A DNA stretch of 64,000 nt from NCBI RefSeq assembly GCF_001487165.1, contig NZ_LN913006.1, positions 3,149,860 to 3,213,859 of the forward strand, in the 5' to 3' direction. A program made the translations under genes and the position numbers. Source of the stretch: Blautia massiliensis (ex Durand et al. 2017) (GTDB lineage: Bacteria > Bacillota > Clostridia > Lachnospirales > Lachnospiraceae). Under the pieces are notes generated by a model. That model saw nothing but the letters and a program-made list of their open reading frames with translations. It searched no databases and was not told where the DNA came from. Below are positions 54,750 through 63,455 of this stretch, piece after piece (the stretch's first letter is position 1; each line of letters opens with the position of its first letter).

Positions 54750-55198
54750 TGTACAGCCTCCCTTCTGTAGTCATCAACAGGAAAACGCAGGGTGATCCGG
54801 TAAAGCTCACTGCAGTTGGAAAGCTGCCGGAAAGAAAGCTCGCCGGATTTTTCTGAAGAAGAAATATCTGTTTCCAGGATCATTTCACAGGCGGCTTCTC
54901 CAGAAGAGCAGCTCTGCCAGTTACGGTCATAATACCAGATCAGGTTGGTGTTCTTTTTGATACCCCCCGGAAGCAGGGAGAGGAACTGTTCATCGGTTCC
55001 GTCAGTGCCTTCCAGTATCTCGCCCACGGAGGTTGTGAGAGCCTGGATCTGGTTCCACTGTTCTGCCTGGAGCCGGTTTTTCCGTGCTGCCGCGAAGATC
55101 TGGATGCAGGCAGCTGAGGAAAGTGACAGAAACAAAAGGGCAAGGATCATTTCCATCAGAAAAAGGCTGGTACCGGAATTATGTCTTGATTCTTTCAT
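54746..55198 (-). CDS. Minor pilin-like protein
   Basis: 150 residues. The hydrophobic N-terminal helix (SLFLMEMILALLFLSLSSAAC) contains a Glu close to its start, as at position 5 of type IV pilins, though the preceding residues (SGTS) give only a poor prepilin peptidase site. The soluble part has a beta-sheet-like ending, ELYRITLRFPVDD. It overlaps both neighbours by 4 bp. It is probably a minor pseudopilin. Confidence 0.7.
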   Translation of the reverse strand: MKESRHNSGTSLFLMEMILALLFLSLSSAACIQIFAAARKNRLQAEQWNQIQALTTSVGEILEGTDGTDEQFLSLLPGGIKKNTNLIWYYDRNWQSCSSGEAACEMILETDISSSEKSGELSFRQLSNCSELYRITLRFPVDDYRREAVH

Positions 55199-55689
55199 GA
55201 TGCCTCCTTTTTGCCAGTGCGATGAAGCAGGAATTCCGAGCAGACTCCCGTGGTACTTTCCAGGGAAAAGTGGTAAAAACCATTTTCCATTTCCGAAAAC
55301 CGGAAATCGGAAAGCTGTGAGATGACGGTTCCTGCATCGGAACTGGCCTGAGAGCCTTTTGCAGTGAAAAGCTCCATCAGACTGTCATTCTTCAGGTAAA
55401 TATACGTGATATATTCTTTTCCTTTGATATCATCCCGGAAACAAAGGGCAGGAATATCATCCAGGGAACCGGAAAAGATCTCATCGCCGCGGTCGTGCTG
55501 CCGGAATTTGGTAGTCAGATAAGTTGCTGCGGTCCCAAGCTCGGAATCGGAGTCAGTCTGTTTCACAGTCTGCTGGTAAATCCGGGCGGAAAATAGCAGC
55601 ATCAGTATAAGGAACAGAACAAAAACACCAAAAAGAAGAAGCGAAAAAAGAGAAGAAACGGAATGTCCGGTGTTCTTCCGGTGATTCAT
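55195..55689 (-). CDS. Pilus-operon membrane-anchored protein (DUF4860-like)
   Basis: 164 residues with one N-terminal membrane segment (LFSLLLFGVFVLFLILMLLF) and a soluble domain containing AATYLTTKFRQHD and IYLKNDSLMELF, as in the DUF4860 family found beside clostridial pilus genes. It is translationally coupled on both sides. Confidence 0.7.
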   Translation of the reverse strand: MNHRKNTGHSVSSLFSLLLFGVFVLFLILMLLFSARIYQQTVKQTDSDSELGTAATYLTTKFRQHDRGDEIFSGSLDDIPALCFRDDIKGKEYITYIYLKNDSLMELFTAKGSQASSDAGTVISQLSDFRFSEMENGFYHFSLESTTGVCSEFLLHRTGKKEAS

Positions 55690-56042
55690 GAGGCATTCCC
55701 TCCTTTCGTACTGCCGGACAGAGCGATCACGCTGATAGACGGCAGGAGATTGGAACCGTTAGGAACATACTCTACTACGAATTTGGTTTTGTCATAAGTG
55801 ATATGATAATCCAAGAGAAGCTGGGACAGGCTTTCGGGATATGTGCCTGTGAGGGCATAGGTGCGGATGGCACCGTTTTTCAGTGCCTGTTCCAGAGCAT
55901 CCTGTTCTTTGTGTACGGCCTGATCGGAGGTGCTGCTGACACCTGCCACAAACAAGGTGCAGGATAAAACCAGAAGCAGCGCCGGAAAGAGAAGAAAAAA
56001 TGCTCTGAGAAATTTTGTTCTGCGGCTTTCAAAAAGTTCCAT
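55686..56042 (-). CDS. Small pilin-like protein
   Basis: 118 residues with one membrane segment (FLLFPALLLVLSCTLFVAGV). The soluble part has LEQALKNGAIRTYALTGTYPESLSQLLLDY, a pattern shared with the helix-to-sheet region of pseudopilins of the GspG kind (tyrosine, Pro and PESL motif). It precedes the other small subunits in the operon. It could be the major or a minor subunit. Confidence 0.68.
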   Translation of the reverse strand: MELFESRRTKFLRAFFLLFPALLLVLSCTLFVAGVSSTSDQAVHKEQDALEQALKNGAIRTYALTGTYPESLSQLLLDYHITYDKTKFVVEYVPNGSNLLPSISVIALSGSTKGGNAS

Positions 56043-56054
56043 GCGGTCACCACC

Positions 56055-57098
56055 TTACATTGCAAAATCTGAGAGGATCCCCAGAAGCGGCATCATGACG
56101 GATAAAAGGACCAGCCCCACAAGAAGAGACAGCAGGATCACGATGGTAGGCTCCACAATGGAGACTGCCTGTGAGATCAGATCTATGGATCTTTCGGTGT
56201 ACTGCCGGGAAAGCCTGCGGAAGGTTTCGTCACTGGAACCGGAATAGAAGGATATCGTGATGAGACGGCCTTCCATGCCGCCGAACAGACCGGATTCTGT
56301 AAGAGCCCTGGAAAAAGTTTCTCCGCTATCCAGGATAGAGGAAGCCTTCCGGAGTCTTTCGAGTATCACCGGCTGTGAGATCAGATCCTTTGTAAGCTCC
56401 AGGCTGGTTTCAGGGGAAAGTCCGCTCCGAAGCCCCAGGGAAAGGCCCTGGGCCAGACGACTGTAATCCATGGCAACCGGGATCTCACGGAAAAACGGGA
56501 GATGGATGACCATTTTTCGCAGCAGGCTGTGGCCTTTTTCCGTAAGACTGAAAAACAGGATGCAGCCAATGAGGGCTGCGGCGAGGATCAGAAAAACAGA
56601 GGAATACCGGCTGATCACGTTACCTGCATTCAGAAGTCCCCGGGAAACCCCGTTCATTTCCATTCCCATCTGGTTAAATACCTGTTGAAATACTGGCAGG
56701 ACTTTTATCAGAAGGACCAGGATCACAACAGCCATCATGCCAAGCATGAGCAGCGGGTAAGTGACTGCAGACCGTATCTGTCCTGAGATTTCTTCCTCCT
56801 GTTCATAGTGGGAACTGAGACTTTCCATGATCTCATCCAGGCAGCCGGTTTCCTCACCGGTCCGGACATAGGCGGTCATGGATGTGGGAAAGATCCCGGA
56901 TTCGTCAAGAGCCCGGGAAAGAGAACCGTTTTCTTCCACGGAACGGATCAGGGGTGTGAGGATCTGCCGGTCTGCATCGGTCTTGCTTTCGTCACAGAGG
57001 ATGTGAAGTCCTTCCGCTGTGGATATGCCGGAATGCAGAAGCATTCCCATCTGCCCGCAGAAACTGGATAATTCCCGGGCTGTCAGTTTGTTTTTCAT
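56055..57098 (-). CDS. pilC: Type IV pilus/type II secretion inner-membrane platform protein (PilC/GspF)
   Basis: 347 residues. Two GspF domains are present: the first starts ELSSFCGQMGMLLHSGISTAEGL, and the second has LAQGLSLGLRSGLSPETSLELT and SETF---RALTESG. Three membrane segments are visible, near 115-140, 165-185 and 315-340. It is the platform that couples PilB/PilT ATPases to pilin assembly. It is the second gene of the operon. Confidence 0.92.
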   Translation of the reverse strand: MKNKLTARELSSFCGQMGMLLHSGISTAEGLHILCDESKTDADRQILTPLIRSVEENGSLSRALDESGIFPTSMTAYVRTGEETGCLDEIMESLSSHYEQEEEISGQIRSAVTYPLLMLGMMAVVILVLLIKVLPVFQQVFNQMGMEMNGVSRGLLNAGNVISRYSSVFLILAAALIGCILFFSLTEKGHSLLRKMVIHLPFFREIPVAMDYSRLAQGLSLGLRSGLSPETSLELTKDLISQPVILERLRKASSILDSGETFSRALTESGLFGGMEGRLITISFYSGSSDETFRRLSRQYTERSIDLISQAVSIVEPTIVILLSLLVGLVLLSVMMPLLGILSDFAM

Positions 57099-57119
57099 AA
57101 TAAGGTCTCCTTTAGTTGG

Positions 57120-58037
57120 TCAGCGCGTGAACTGTACCGTATAATTGCTTTCATCACCGATATATTCCTGGATCGCTTCATCACCATCACTGTTGGCGTC
57201 AAAGGTGGGATCCATCAGCTTCCAGGTGTCGCCGTCAAAAGATACTGCCTTTGTCACCCAGCCTCTGCCACGGATATAAACATCGATCCATGCATGCTTT
57301 ACATCACCGGAATAGCCGATCTGAAGCTTGCAGGGAATGTCCTGGCTGCGGAGCATTGCAGTAGTCAGTGCAGCGTAATCAAAACAGATCCCCGTGCCGG
57401 TGCTTAACGTATCATCTACATCAGGAAGATAACCGGCTTCGACAGAATCAGCTTTGTCATAATCGTAGGAAATATGACTGGTAACATATGTATAGAAGGT
57501 TTTCAGGATGTCGATATCGGTCATGTCTTCTTTGACAAGAGAGGCTGCCAGTTTGCAGGCTTCACTTTTGGAAGAAAAGTCCACGTACTGGTTTGGATAT
57601 AGAAACGGAAGAAATTCATTCTGAAGCTTTATTGTGAGCGTTTCCGTGTAAAGGGCGGCATACTGGTTTCCATCAACCTGCTGATAGCAGGTGATGAGAT
57701 ACTCACCGGAGCCTTCGGAAAAAGGAAGTACCGTCTGTTCATCAGGTTCCAGAAAATAGGAATAGACCACACCGGAGGGAGCAGTAAGCTGAATGTTCAT
57801 GCGGGAATCATCGGAATCGGATTCTGCAGTCAGATATCCCTGATCCTGATTGGAAATATCCAGGATCAGAGGGGAACTGCCCAGTGTTTTTTTGCCGGGG
57901 GCCTCCGGGGTGAGGACTCTGGCCGGAGAATATACCGGAGGTTCTTCATCGGAGGAAGGAGAATTTCCACAGCCTGCCAGCAGGATTCCGAAAAGCAGCC
58001 ATACAAAAAAGAGACGGACTGGTAAAAATTTTGACAT
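57120..58037 (-). CDS. Lipoprotein with transglutaminase-like domain
   Basis: 305 residues. The signal peptide ends in the lipobox LAGC (Cys23). After a beta-rich N-terminal domain, the transglutaminase core shows the Cys-His-Asp triad: Cys218 in GTGICFDYAAL, His248 in VKHAWIDVY and Asp276 in KLMDPTFD. Such proteins act as cysteine peptidases or crosslinkers on the cell surface. It is the first gene of the pilus operon, so it may process or anchor pilus-related proteins. It is divergent from the riboswitch-controlled protease. Confidence 0.88.
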   Translation of the reverse strand: MSKFLPVRLFFVWLLFGILLAGCGNSPSSDEEPPVYSPARVLTPEAPGKKTLGSSPLILDISNQDQGYLTAESDSDDSRMNIQLTAPSGVVYSYFLEPDEQTVLPFSEGSGEYLITCYQQVDGNQYAALYTETLTIKLQNEFLPFLYPNQYVDFSSKSEACKLAASLVKEDMTDIDILKTFYTYVTSHISYDYDKADSVEAGYLPDVDDTLSTGTGICFDYAALTTAMLRSQDIPCKLQIGYSGDVKHAWIDVYIRGRGWVTKAVSFDGDTWKLMDPTFDANSDGDEAIQEYIGDESNYTVQFTR

Positions 58038-58136
58038 TGTTTCCGTTCTCCTGTTATATCATGCTTTCTTTTTGAACAGTATAGCAGATTCCGTGAAAAA
58101 AAGACAGGAGCAGGGCTCAAAATGCAGTGGAAAATG

Positions 58137-58165
58137 TTGACATTTCAGGGAAAAAAACATATACT
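58137..58165 (+). promoter_or_regulatory. Consensus promoter driving the c-di-GMP riboswitch
   Basis: TTGACA (58137-58142) and TATACT (58160-58165) are separated by exactly 17 bp. The predicted start, near 58172, is the first base of the aptamer. Confidence 0.85.
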
Positions 58166-58172
58166 CTATATA

Positions 58173-58253
58173 TAAAGGCAAACCTGTTGAAAGACAGGGA
58201 CGCAAAGCCATGGGTCTAAGGTCCGAAGGATGACTATGACAGCCGGTTGCCGC
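58173..58253 (+). promoter_or_regulatory. Cyclic di-GMP-I (GEMM-I) riboswitch aptamer
   Basis: The sequence has the class I c-di-GMP consensus in order: AAAGGCAAACC, a GAAA-capped P2 stem (CTGTTGAAAGACAGG), GGGACGCAAAGCCA, GGGTCTAAGG, a short stem, ATGACAGCCGGTTGCCG. The 3' P1 strand GGTTGCC (58245-58251) overlaps GCCGCATTAA (58249-58258), which can instead pair with TTAATGCGGC (58311-58320). That second strand carries the 5' edge of the terminator. Ligand binding should therefore free the terminator and give an OFF switch. Confidence 0.95.
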
Positions 58254-58317
58254 ATTAAATTCCGATTTAATGACGTATTCAGATAACATCTATGAACAAG
58301 AATCTGTGTGTTAATGC

Positions 58318-58351
58318 GGCCGTTTATTTCGTTAGAATAAGCGGCTTTTTT
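58318..58351 (+). terminator. Riboswitch-controlled terminator
   Basis: GGCCGTTTATT pairs with AATAAGCGGC and is followed by TTTTTT (58346-58351). It sits between the aptamer and the protease gene and competes with the anti-terminator pairing 58249-58258/58311-58320. Confidence 0.85.
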
Positions 58352-58414
58352 GATGCCTAAAATCCGGTTTAGGTTGGAAACTGAAACGTCGGCTTTCAGA
58401 AAGGTGTGAATGAT

Positions 58415-59410
58415 ATGAAAAGAACAGATATCCGTAAAATTTTTACAGGCAGGAAAAAAGCTTTAGCAGGATGCCTTGCAGCTGTTATTGTACTGGCAGG
58501 TGGCTTTAATGTCTGGCAGTCGTCACAGGTTCCGGAATTTCCGGATTTTACAGATCCGGTAGTGGAGACTACCATCACAGAGGACGACACTCCACTTGCT
58601 TCAAAACCGAAGGTGACTACCAAAACGACTTCAAATACCAAGACAACCAGAAAAAAAGTTAGGCTGAAAAAAGCGGCGACCAAGACTTATACCAAGAAGC
58701 TTCCGACTACCAATAAGAAGAGTACGACCACAAAGAAAACAAACAGAAATACAACCGTAAAAACATTAAAGACAGTTAAGACTGCAACAACACAGAAATA
58801 CACAAAGAAATCAAAAACAGCCGTTCAGACACGGAAAGTAACTACAACCATTCAGACGACCACAACAGTCATGGCGGCTTCAGCTACTGCCGGCAAAGCG
58901 AATGCAGCTTCCACAAAAAAAGTAGAAAGCATCAACATGGACAGCAAATATTCAGTAAGCAATATTGCTTCCATTGCACCGAAGATGGACAGCAGGGTGC
59001 TCAAAGCCTACAAGAAGCTTGGATTTACTGTAACGATCGATCCGTCTGTTAACTACGGAGGCTGCTTTAACGCACATTCAAGAAGCATCATCCTTCGTTT
59101 TGAGAATGAGACAATCTACCATGAACTGGGACATTTCCTTGCTTTTGTTGCGGGAAACGTAGACAGAACAAGTGATTTTGCCGCAGTTTATAACAGCGAA
59201 AAATCCAAATTTACAGGTATCAACAGAAGCTATGCAACGCAGAACAGTTCAGAATATTTTGCAGAATCAGTGCTTGAGTATGTAACAAGTCCGTCAACAC
59301 TTAAGAGACAGAGACCAAAAACGTATGCAGCGATCGTGGCGGCTCTGAATAAAATTACTGATGAACGTATCCAGAGGGTCATGGATATATACGGACCGTT
59401 CTGGAGCTAA
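58415..59410 (+). CDS. Secreted zinc metalloprotease, lethal-factor-like (M34/PPEP type)
   Basis: 331 residues from ATG 58415 (MKRTDIRKIF) with AAAGGTG upstream. A hydrophobic N-terminal segment (ALAGCLAAVIVLAGGF, about 17-32) acts as signal or anchor. Residues about 60-170 are a Thr/Lys-rich linker with no defined fold, possibly wall-spanning. The protease domain has H236-E237-L-G-H240 and SYATQNSSEYFAES, which aligns with the lethal-factor motif S-Y-x6-E-F-F-A-E. This gives Glu280 as third zinc ligand and Tyr273 as the catalytic tyrosine, with the same 7-residue spacing. C. difficile PPEP-1, also behind a c-di-GMP-I riboswitch, cleaves Pro-Pro bonds in surface adhesins. A similar role is inferred. 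Confidence 0.85.
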   Translation: MKRTDIRKIFTGRKKALAGCLAAVIVLAGGFNVWQSSQVPEFPDFTDPVVETTITEDDTPLASKPKVTTKTTSNTKTTRKKVRLKKAATKTYTKKLPTTNKKSTTTKKTNRNTTVKTLKTVKTATTQKYTKKSKTAVQTRKVTTTIQTTTTVMAASATAGKANAASTKKVESINMDSKYSVSNIASIAPKMDSRVLKAYKKLGFTVTIDPSVNYGGCFNAHSRSIILRFENETIYHELGHFLAFVAGNVDRTSDFAAVYNSEKSKFTGINRSYATQNSSEYFAESVLEYVTSPSTLKRQRPKTYAAIVAALNKITDERIQRVMDIYGPFWS

Positions 59411-59434
59411 AAAAGAAGCATACAGGAACGTTGG

Positions 59435-59471
59435 ATCTGTCCGGGAAGAGATCTCCCGGGCAGATTTTTTC
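59435..59471 (+). terminator. Rho-independent terminator after the protease gene
   Basis: ATCTGTCCGGG (59435-59445) pairs with CCCGGGCAGAT (59455-59465), with one G-U pair, and a T-run follows. Confidence 0.85.
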
Positions 59472-59514
59472 TTTTTTGTGAGAAAAGTATAAAAAAAATG
59501 TCGATAAATATTTC

Positions 59515-59544
59515 TTGCAATAGACTCTATAAGGTGTGTATAAT
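59515..59544 (+). promoter_or_regulatory. Predicted rho promoter
   Basis: TTGCAA (59515-59520) and TATAAT (59539-59544) are separated by 18 bp. The rho start lies about 115 bp downstream, leaving room for a leader. Confidence 0.65.
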
Positions 59545-59660
59545 GAAACATAAGCTGAAAACACGCTTTCATTCAAAAAAAGTGCAGCCATGTCAGGTTG
59601 TATCTGATTCCATAAACAACAAATATATAATTTATCAGATTTAAGAATAGAGGATTTAAT

Positions 59661-61181
59661 ATGAGAGAAAAGTATGAATCATTATCTCTGGCGGTGCTGA
59701 AGGATCTGGCAAAGGCGAGAGGGATGAAGGGAATTTCTACTCTGAGAAAACCGGCACTGATTGAGCGGATGCTGGAGGAGGACGCCAAAGAGTCCGACAG
59801 AGGAAATCCCGAAGAAGTACACAAAAGTACACCGGCAGAAAATACTGTAAAAGAAAAAAGCTATGATTCGGAAAAAACAGAATATCGTACCCGTCCGGCA
59901 GGGGAAGGACTTCAGGAGCAGCGGAAGGAATATCGTAGTGATAAGAATGAGCAGGAACACAGAAGCACAAATATCCGCAGAGAGTACAACCGTGAATATA
60001 ACCGGGAAGCTACAAGGGAGAACGGGAATGTTCCGTCAGAATCCACCCAGCTGGACAGTGGTGAAAAGGCTAACGGGATCCTGGAGGTCCTTCCGGATGG
60101 ATATGGCTTTATCCGATGTGAGAATTATATGCCGGGTGAGAACGACATTTATGTTTCTCCTTCCCAGATCCGCCGCTTTAATTTAAAGACAGGTGATATC
60201 ATCCAGGGAAATATCCGCATCAAGACCCAGGGAGAGAAGTTCAGTGCCCTTCTCTACGTATCTTCCATTAACGGTTTCCATCCGAGTGAGGGACAGAGAC
60301 GGTATAATTTTGAAGATATGACACCGATCTTTCCGAATGAGAGACTTGTCATGGAGCGTGCAGGCGGTACAACGGCCATGCGTATCGTGGATCTGATCAG
60401 TCCTATCGGAAAGGGCCAGCGAGGAATGATCGTATCTCCGCCAAAGGCAGGTAAGACAACCCTTCTGAAAGACGTTGCCAAGTCTATCCTCAGGAATAAC
60501 AGAGATATGCATCTGATCATTCTTCTGATCGATGAGCGTCCTGAGGAGGTTACCGATATCAGAGAGGCGATCCAGGGACCGAATGTGGAAGTGATCTATT
60601 CTACATTTGATGAACTTCCGGAACATCATAAGAGAGTTTCCGAGATGGTTGTGGAGCGTGCGCGCCGTCTTGTAGAGCATAAACAGGATGTGATTATTCT
60701 TCTGGATTCGATCACACGACTTGCCAGAGCCTATAATCTGATCATCCCGCCAAGCGGAAGAACCTTATCCGGTGGTCTTGACCCGGCGGCTCTCCATATG
60801 CCCAAAAGATTTTTTGGCGCAGCCCGTAATATGCGCGAGGGCGGAAGCCTGACGATTCTGGCAACCGCACTTGTGGATACTGGAAGCAAGATGGACGATG
60901 TTATTTATGAGGAGTTCAAGGGAACCGGTAATATGGAGCTTGTCCTGGATCGTAAATTACAGGAGAAACGGGTATTCCCGGCCATTGATATCCAGAAATC
61001 CGGAACCAGAAGAGAGGATCTGCTTCTCAGCAAGGATGAACAGGAAGCGGTTTATATTATGCGAAAAGCTCTTAACGGAATGAAAGCGGATGAGGCAGTA
61101 GAACAGATCCTGAATACCTTTGCCAGAACCAGGAACAATGCAGAACTGGTACAGACTGTAAAGAAACAGAAATTTTTATAA
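59661..61181 (+). CDS. rho: Transcription termination factor Rho
   Basis: 506 residues, longer than the usual 420-430. The N-terminal Rho_N helix bundle (residues about 6-35, [14 protein letters not shown]) is followed by a roughly 90-residue Glu/Arg/Asn-rich insert ([16 protein letters not shown]). The cold-shock RNA-binding domain ([26 protein letters not shown]) and the RecA-like motor come next, with P-loop [11 protein letters not shown] (Lys265) and the secondary RNA site. It terminates transcripts as a hexamer. Insert-containing Rho is typical of Clostridia and some Actinobacteria. Confidence 0.96.
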   Translation: MREKYESLSLAVLKDLAKARGMKGISTLRKPALIERMLEEDAKESDRGNPEEVHKSTPAENTVKEKSYDSEKTEYRTRPAGEGLQEQRKEYRSDKNEQEHRSTNIRREYNREYNREATRENGNVPSESTQLDSGEKANGILEVLPDGYGFIRCENYMPGENDIYVSPSQIRRFNLKTGDIIQGNIRIKTQGEKFSALLYVSSINGFHPSEGQRRYNFEDMTPIFPNERLVMERAGGTTAMRIVDLISPIGKGQRGMIVSPPKAGKTTLLKDVAKSILRNNRDMHLIILLIDERPEEVTDIREAIQGPNVEVIYSTFDELPEHHKRVSEMVVERARRLVEHKQDVIILLDSITRLARAYNLIIPPSGRTLSGGLDPAALHMPKRFFGAARNMREGGSLTILATALVDTGSKMDDVIYEEFKGTGNMELVLDRKLQEKRVFPAIDIQKSGTRREDLLLSKDEQEAVYIMRKALNGMKADEAVEQILNTFARTRNNAELVQTVKKQKFL

Positions 61182-61186
61182 AGTCC

Positions 61187-61215
61187 TTGCATTTTACGGA
61201 AAGCTATGTTATACT
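61187..61215 (+). promoter_or_regulatory. Predicted rpmE promoter
   Basis: TTGCAT (61187-61192) and TATACT (61210-61215), with a 17-bp spacer, begin 6 bp after the rho stop. Confidence 0.7.
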
Positions 61216-61286
61216 TAGCAAGCTGTTTAAAATGGAATTCGTCAATTGAATACGAATAATATTAAATATATAGAGAGGTGAAAATC

Positions 61287-61490
61287 ATGAGAGAAGGAAT
61301 CCATCCGAACTACTATCAGGCAACTGTAACCTGCAACTGCGGAAACACTTTCGTAACAGGTTCTACTAAAGAGGACATCCATGTTGAGATCTGTTCCAAA
61401 TGCCATCCGTTCTACACAGGACAGCAGAAGGCTACACAGGCTCGTGGACGTATCGATAAGTTCAACAAGAAATACGGCCTGAATAAGTAA
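61287..61490 (+). CDS. rpmE: Ribosomal protein bL31 (zinc-binding type)
   Basis: 67 residues from ATG 61287 ([19 protein letters not shown]). The four cysteines of the C+ form are present (CNC near 16-18, CSKC near 37-40), so it is the zinc-containing RpmE, not the zinc-independent YtjA type. The ending [14 protein letters not shown] is typical. It has its own promoter and terminator. Confidence 0.97.
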   Translation: MREGIHPNYYQATVTCNCGNTFVTGSTKEDIHVEICSKCHPFYTGQQKATQARGRIDKFNKKYGLNK

Positions 61491-61513
61491 TTATTGCGAA
61501 TACAGGAAATGAG

Positions 61514-61546
61514 AAGGTTGAGGTTGGGAAATCTCAACCTTTCTTT
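61514..61546 (+). terminator. Rho-independent terminator after rpmE
   Basis: AAGGTTGAG (61514-61522) pairs with CTCAACCTT (61533-61541), followed by TCTTT. Confidence 0.75.
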
Positions 61547-61582
61547 AACTGAAAAATTTTAAATTTGCACAGGAGAGAATGA

Positions 61583-62581
61583 ATGAGATCATCGAATATC
61601 GGCGGACAGGCGGTCATGGAAGGCATCATGATGCGCCACAAGGACAAATATTCTATCGCAGTGCGCCGCCCGGACCAGGAGATCGAGCTGAAGGTAGAGG
61701 ATTATAAATGTATCTTCGGAAATCACGCATTTCTGAAGAAACCGATCATCCGTGGTGTGGTAAGCTTTGTGGATTCTCTTGTGGTAGGCACGAAATGCCT
61801 GATGTATTCTGCGGAGATCGCAGGAGACGAGGAAGATGAGGAAACAGCCAGGAAGAATGAGCAGCTTACAGAAGAAGAGCGTTCTGCAAAGAAAGCCAAA
61901 GAGGATAAGCAGTTCAAGTGGCTTCTTTACATTACGGTAGCTATCTCCATGGTGGTTTCTGTGGCTGCTTTTATGTTTCTTCCGTATGTACTGGCCAGTC
62001 TGATCCGAGGGGTAGGTGCTTCGGAATTTCTGGTCACCATAGTGGAAGCCTTTGTGAAGCTGGCACTGTTTATGGGATATATGTTCCTGATCTCCAGAAT
62101 GAAGGATATCCAGAGGACATTTATGTATCACGGTGCGGAGCACAAATGTATCAACTGTGTGGAGCATGGTCTGCCTCTGACGGTAGAGAATGTGTTAAAG
62201 AGCTCCAGGCTTCATAAGCGCTGTGGAACAAGCTTTCTGTTTCTGGTCATGCTGGTAAGTATTGTGCTGCATTTTATGTTTGTGGCGGTGCCGTTTTACT
62301 GGGTGAGACTGCTGGGAAGACTTCTCATGGTACCGGTAGTTGCGGGGATTTCCTTTGAGATCATCCAGTGGGCAGGAAGAACAGACAGTAAATTTGCGGA
62401 CATTATGAGTAAACCAGGTCTTGCCATGCAGAAATTCACCACAAAGGAGCCTGCTGCAGATATGGCAGAGGTAGCCATTAAAGCAGTTGAGGCTGTTTTT
62501 GATTGGAGAGCTTATCTGAAAGAGGAATTTGACCTGGACATCCCATATGAGACAGAGGAGACAGAAAATGCAGACTCTTGA
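61583..62581 (+). CDS. DUF1385 (YqhQ-like) membrane protein
   Basis: 332 residues. The DUF1385 hallmarks are an N-terminal IGGQAVMEGIMMR and a central YHGAEHKCINCVEHGLPLTVENV. Three to four membrane segments lie between about 110 and 270. The family is often found between rpmE and prmC/prfA in Clostridia, as here. Its biochemical role is unknown. It overlaps prmC by 14 bp. Confidence 0.92.
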   Translation: MRSSNIGGQAVMEGIMMRHKDKYSIAVRRPDQEIELKVEDYKCIFGNHAFLKKPIIRGVVSFVDSLVVGTKCLMYSAEIAGDEEDEETARKNEQLTEEERSAKKAKEDKQFKWLLYITVAISMVVSVAAFMFLPYVLASLIRGVGASEFLVTIVEAFVKLALFMGYMFLISRMKDIQRTFMYHGAEHKCINCVEHGLPLTVENVLKSSRLHKRCGTSFLFLVMLVSIVLHFMFVAVPFYWVRLLGRLLMVPVVAGISFEIIQWAGRTDSKFADIMSKPGLAMQKFTTKEPAADMAEVAIKAVEAVFDWRAYLKEEFDLDIPYETEETENADS

Positions 62582-63455
62582 GTCCCTTCTGAAAAAAGGT
62601 ACAACAATACTGAAAGATAACGGATTGGAAGAAGCCGGGCTGGATGCCTGGCTCCTTCTGGAATTTAAGACCGGAAAGAATCGGGCATATTATTTTGCGC
62701 ATGGAGATGAACCGGTGTCTGATGAGACCGCAGCAGAGTATCTTACGCTGATCGACAGGCGGGCAGGACATATTCCTGTACAGCAGCTGACTCATCAGGC
62801 TTTTTTTATGGGCTATGAGTTTTATGTAAACGAAAACGTGCTGATTCCTAGACAGGATACGGAGACTCTGGTGGAAGAGGCATTGAAACACCTTGGGGAT
62901 GTGGAAAAACCGGAGATCCTGGATATGTGTACCGGCTCCGGCTGCATCCTGCTCAGCCTTCTTCTGGAACGGCAGGATGCCTGTGGGACCGGTGTGGATG
63001 TTTCACCGGAAGCACTGGAAGTGGCAAAAAAGAATGCAGGTATTCTAAAGGTGGAGAACCGGGCGGATTTTGTGGAAAGCGATCTGTTCTCAGCACCGTA
63101 TTTTTGTGAAAAAGGTGGAAAAGATAGTGGGAAATATGATATCCTTATTTCAAATCCGCCTTATATCGCAACAGAAGAAATTGAAACACTGATGGAAGAA
63201 GTCCGCCTTCATGATCCGAGGAAGGCTCTTGACGGAATGGAAGACGGGCTTTATTTTTACAGAAAGATCACAGCAGAGGCCGGAAGGTACCTGAAACCAG
63301 GCGGATGGCTTCTGTATGAAATCGGCTGCACCCAGGGTGAGGCAGTCAGTACAATGATGAAAGCAGCCGGGTTTACCGGGGTTCAGATCGTAAAGGATCT
63401 GCCGGGCCTTGACCGTGTGGTGCTTGGACAGAAACAGGAGGAAATACATGTTTGA
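62568..63455 (+). CDS. prmC: Release factor glutamine methyltransferase
   Basis: 295 residues from ATG 62568 ([15 protein letters not shown]), which lies inside the end of the DUF1385 gene. The N-terminal helical domain is followed by the methyltransferase: [10 protein letters not shown], the SAM motif [13 protein letters not shown] and the catalytic NPPY in ISNPPYIAT. It methylates the GGQ glutamine of release factors, including PrfA, which is encoded next and overlaps by 8 bp. Confidence 0.95.
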   Translation: MQTLESLLKKGTTILKDNGLEEAGLDAWLLLEFKTGKNRAYYFAHGDEPVSDETAAEYLTLIDRRAGHIPVQQLTHQAFFMGYEFYVNENVLIPRQDTETLVEEALKHLGDVEKPEILDMCTGSGCILLSLLLERQDACGTGVDVSPEALEVAKKNAGILKVENRADFVESDLFSAPYFCEKGGKDSGKYDILISNPPYIATEEIETLMEEVRLHDPRKALDGMEDGLYFYRKITAEAGRYLKPGGWLLYEIGCTQGEAVSTMMKAAGFTGVQIVKDLPGLDRVVLGQKQEEIHV

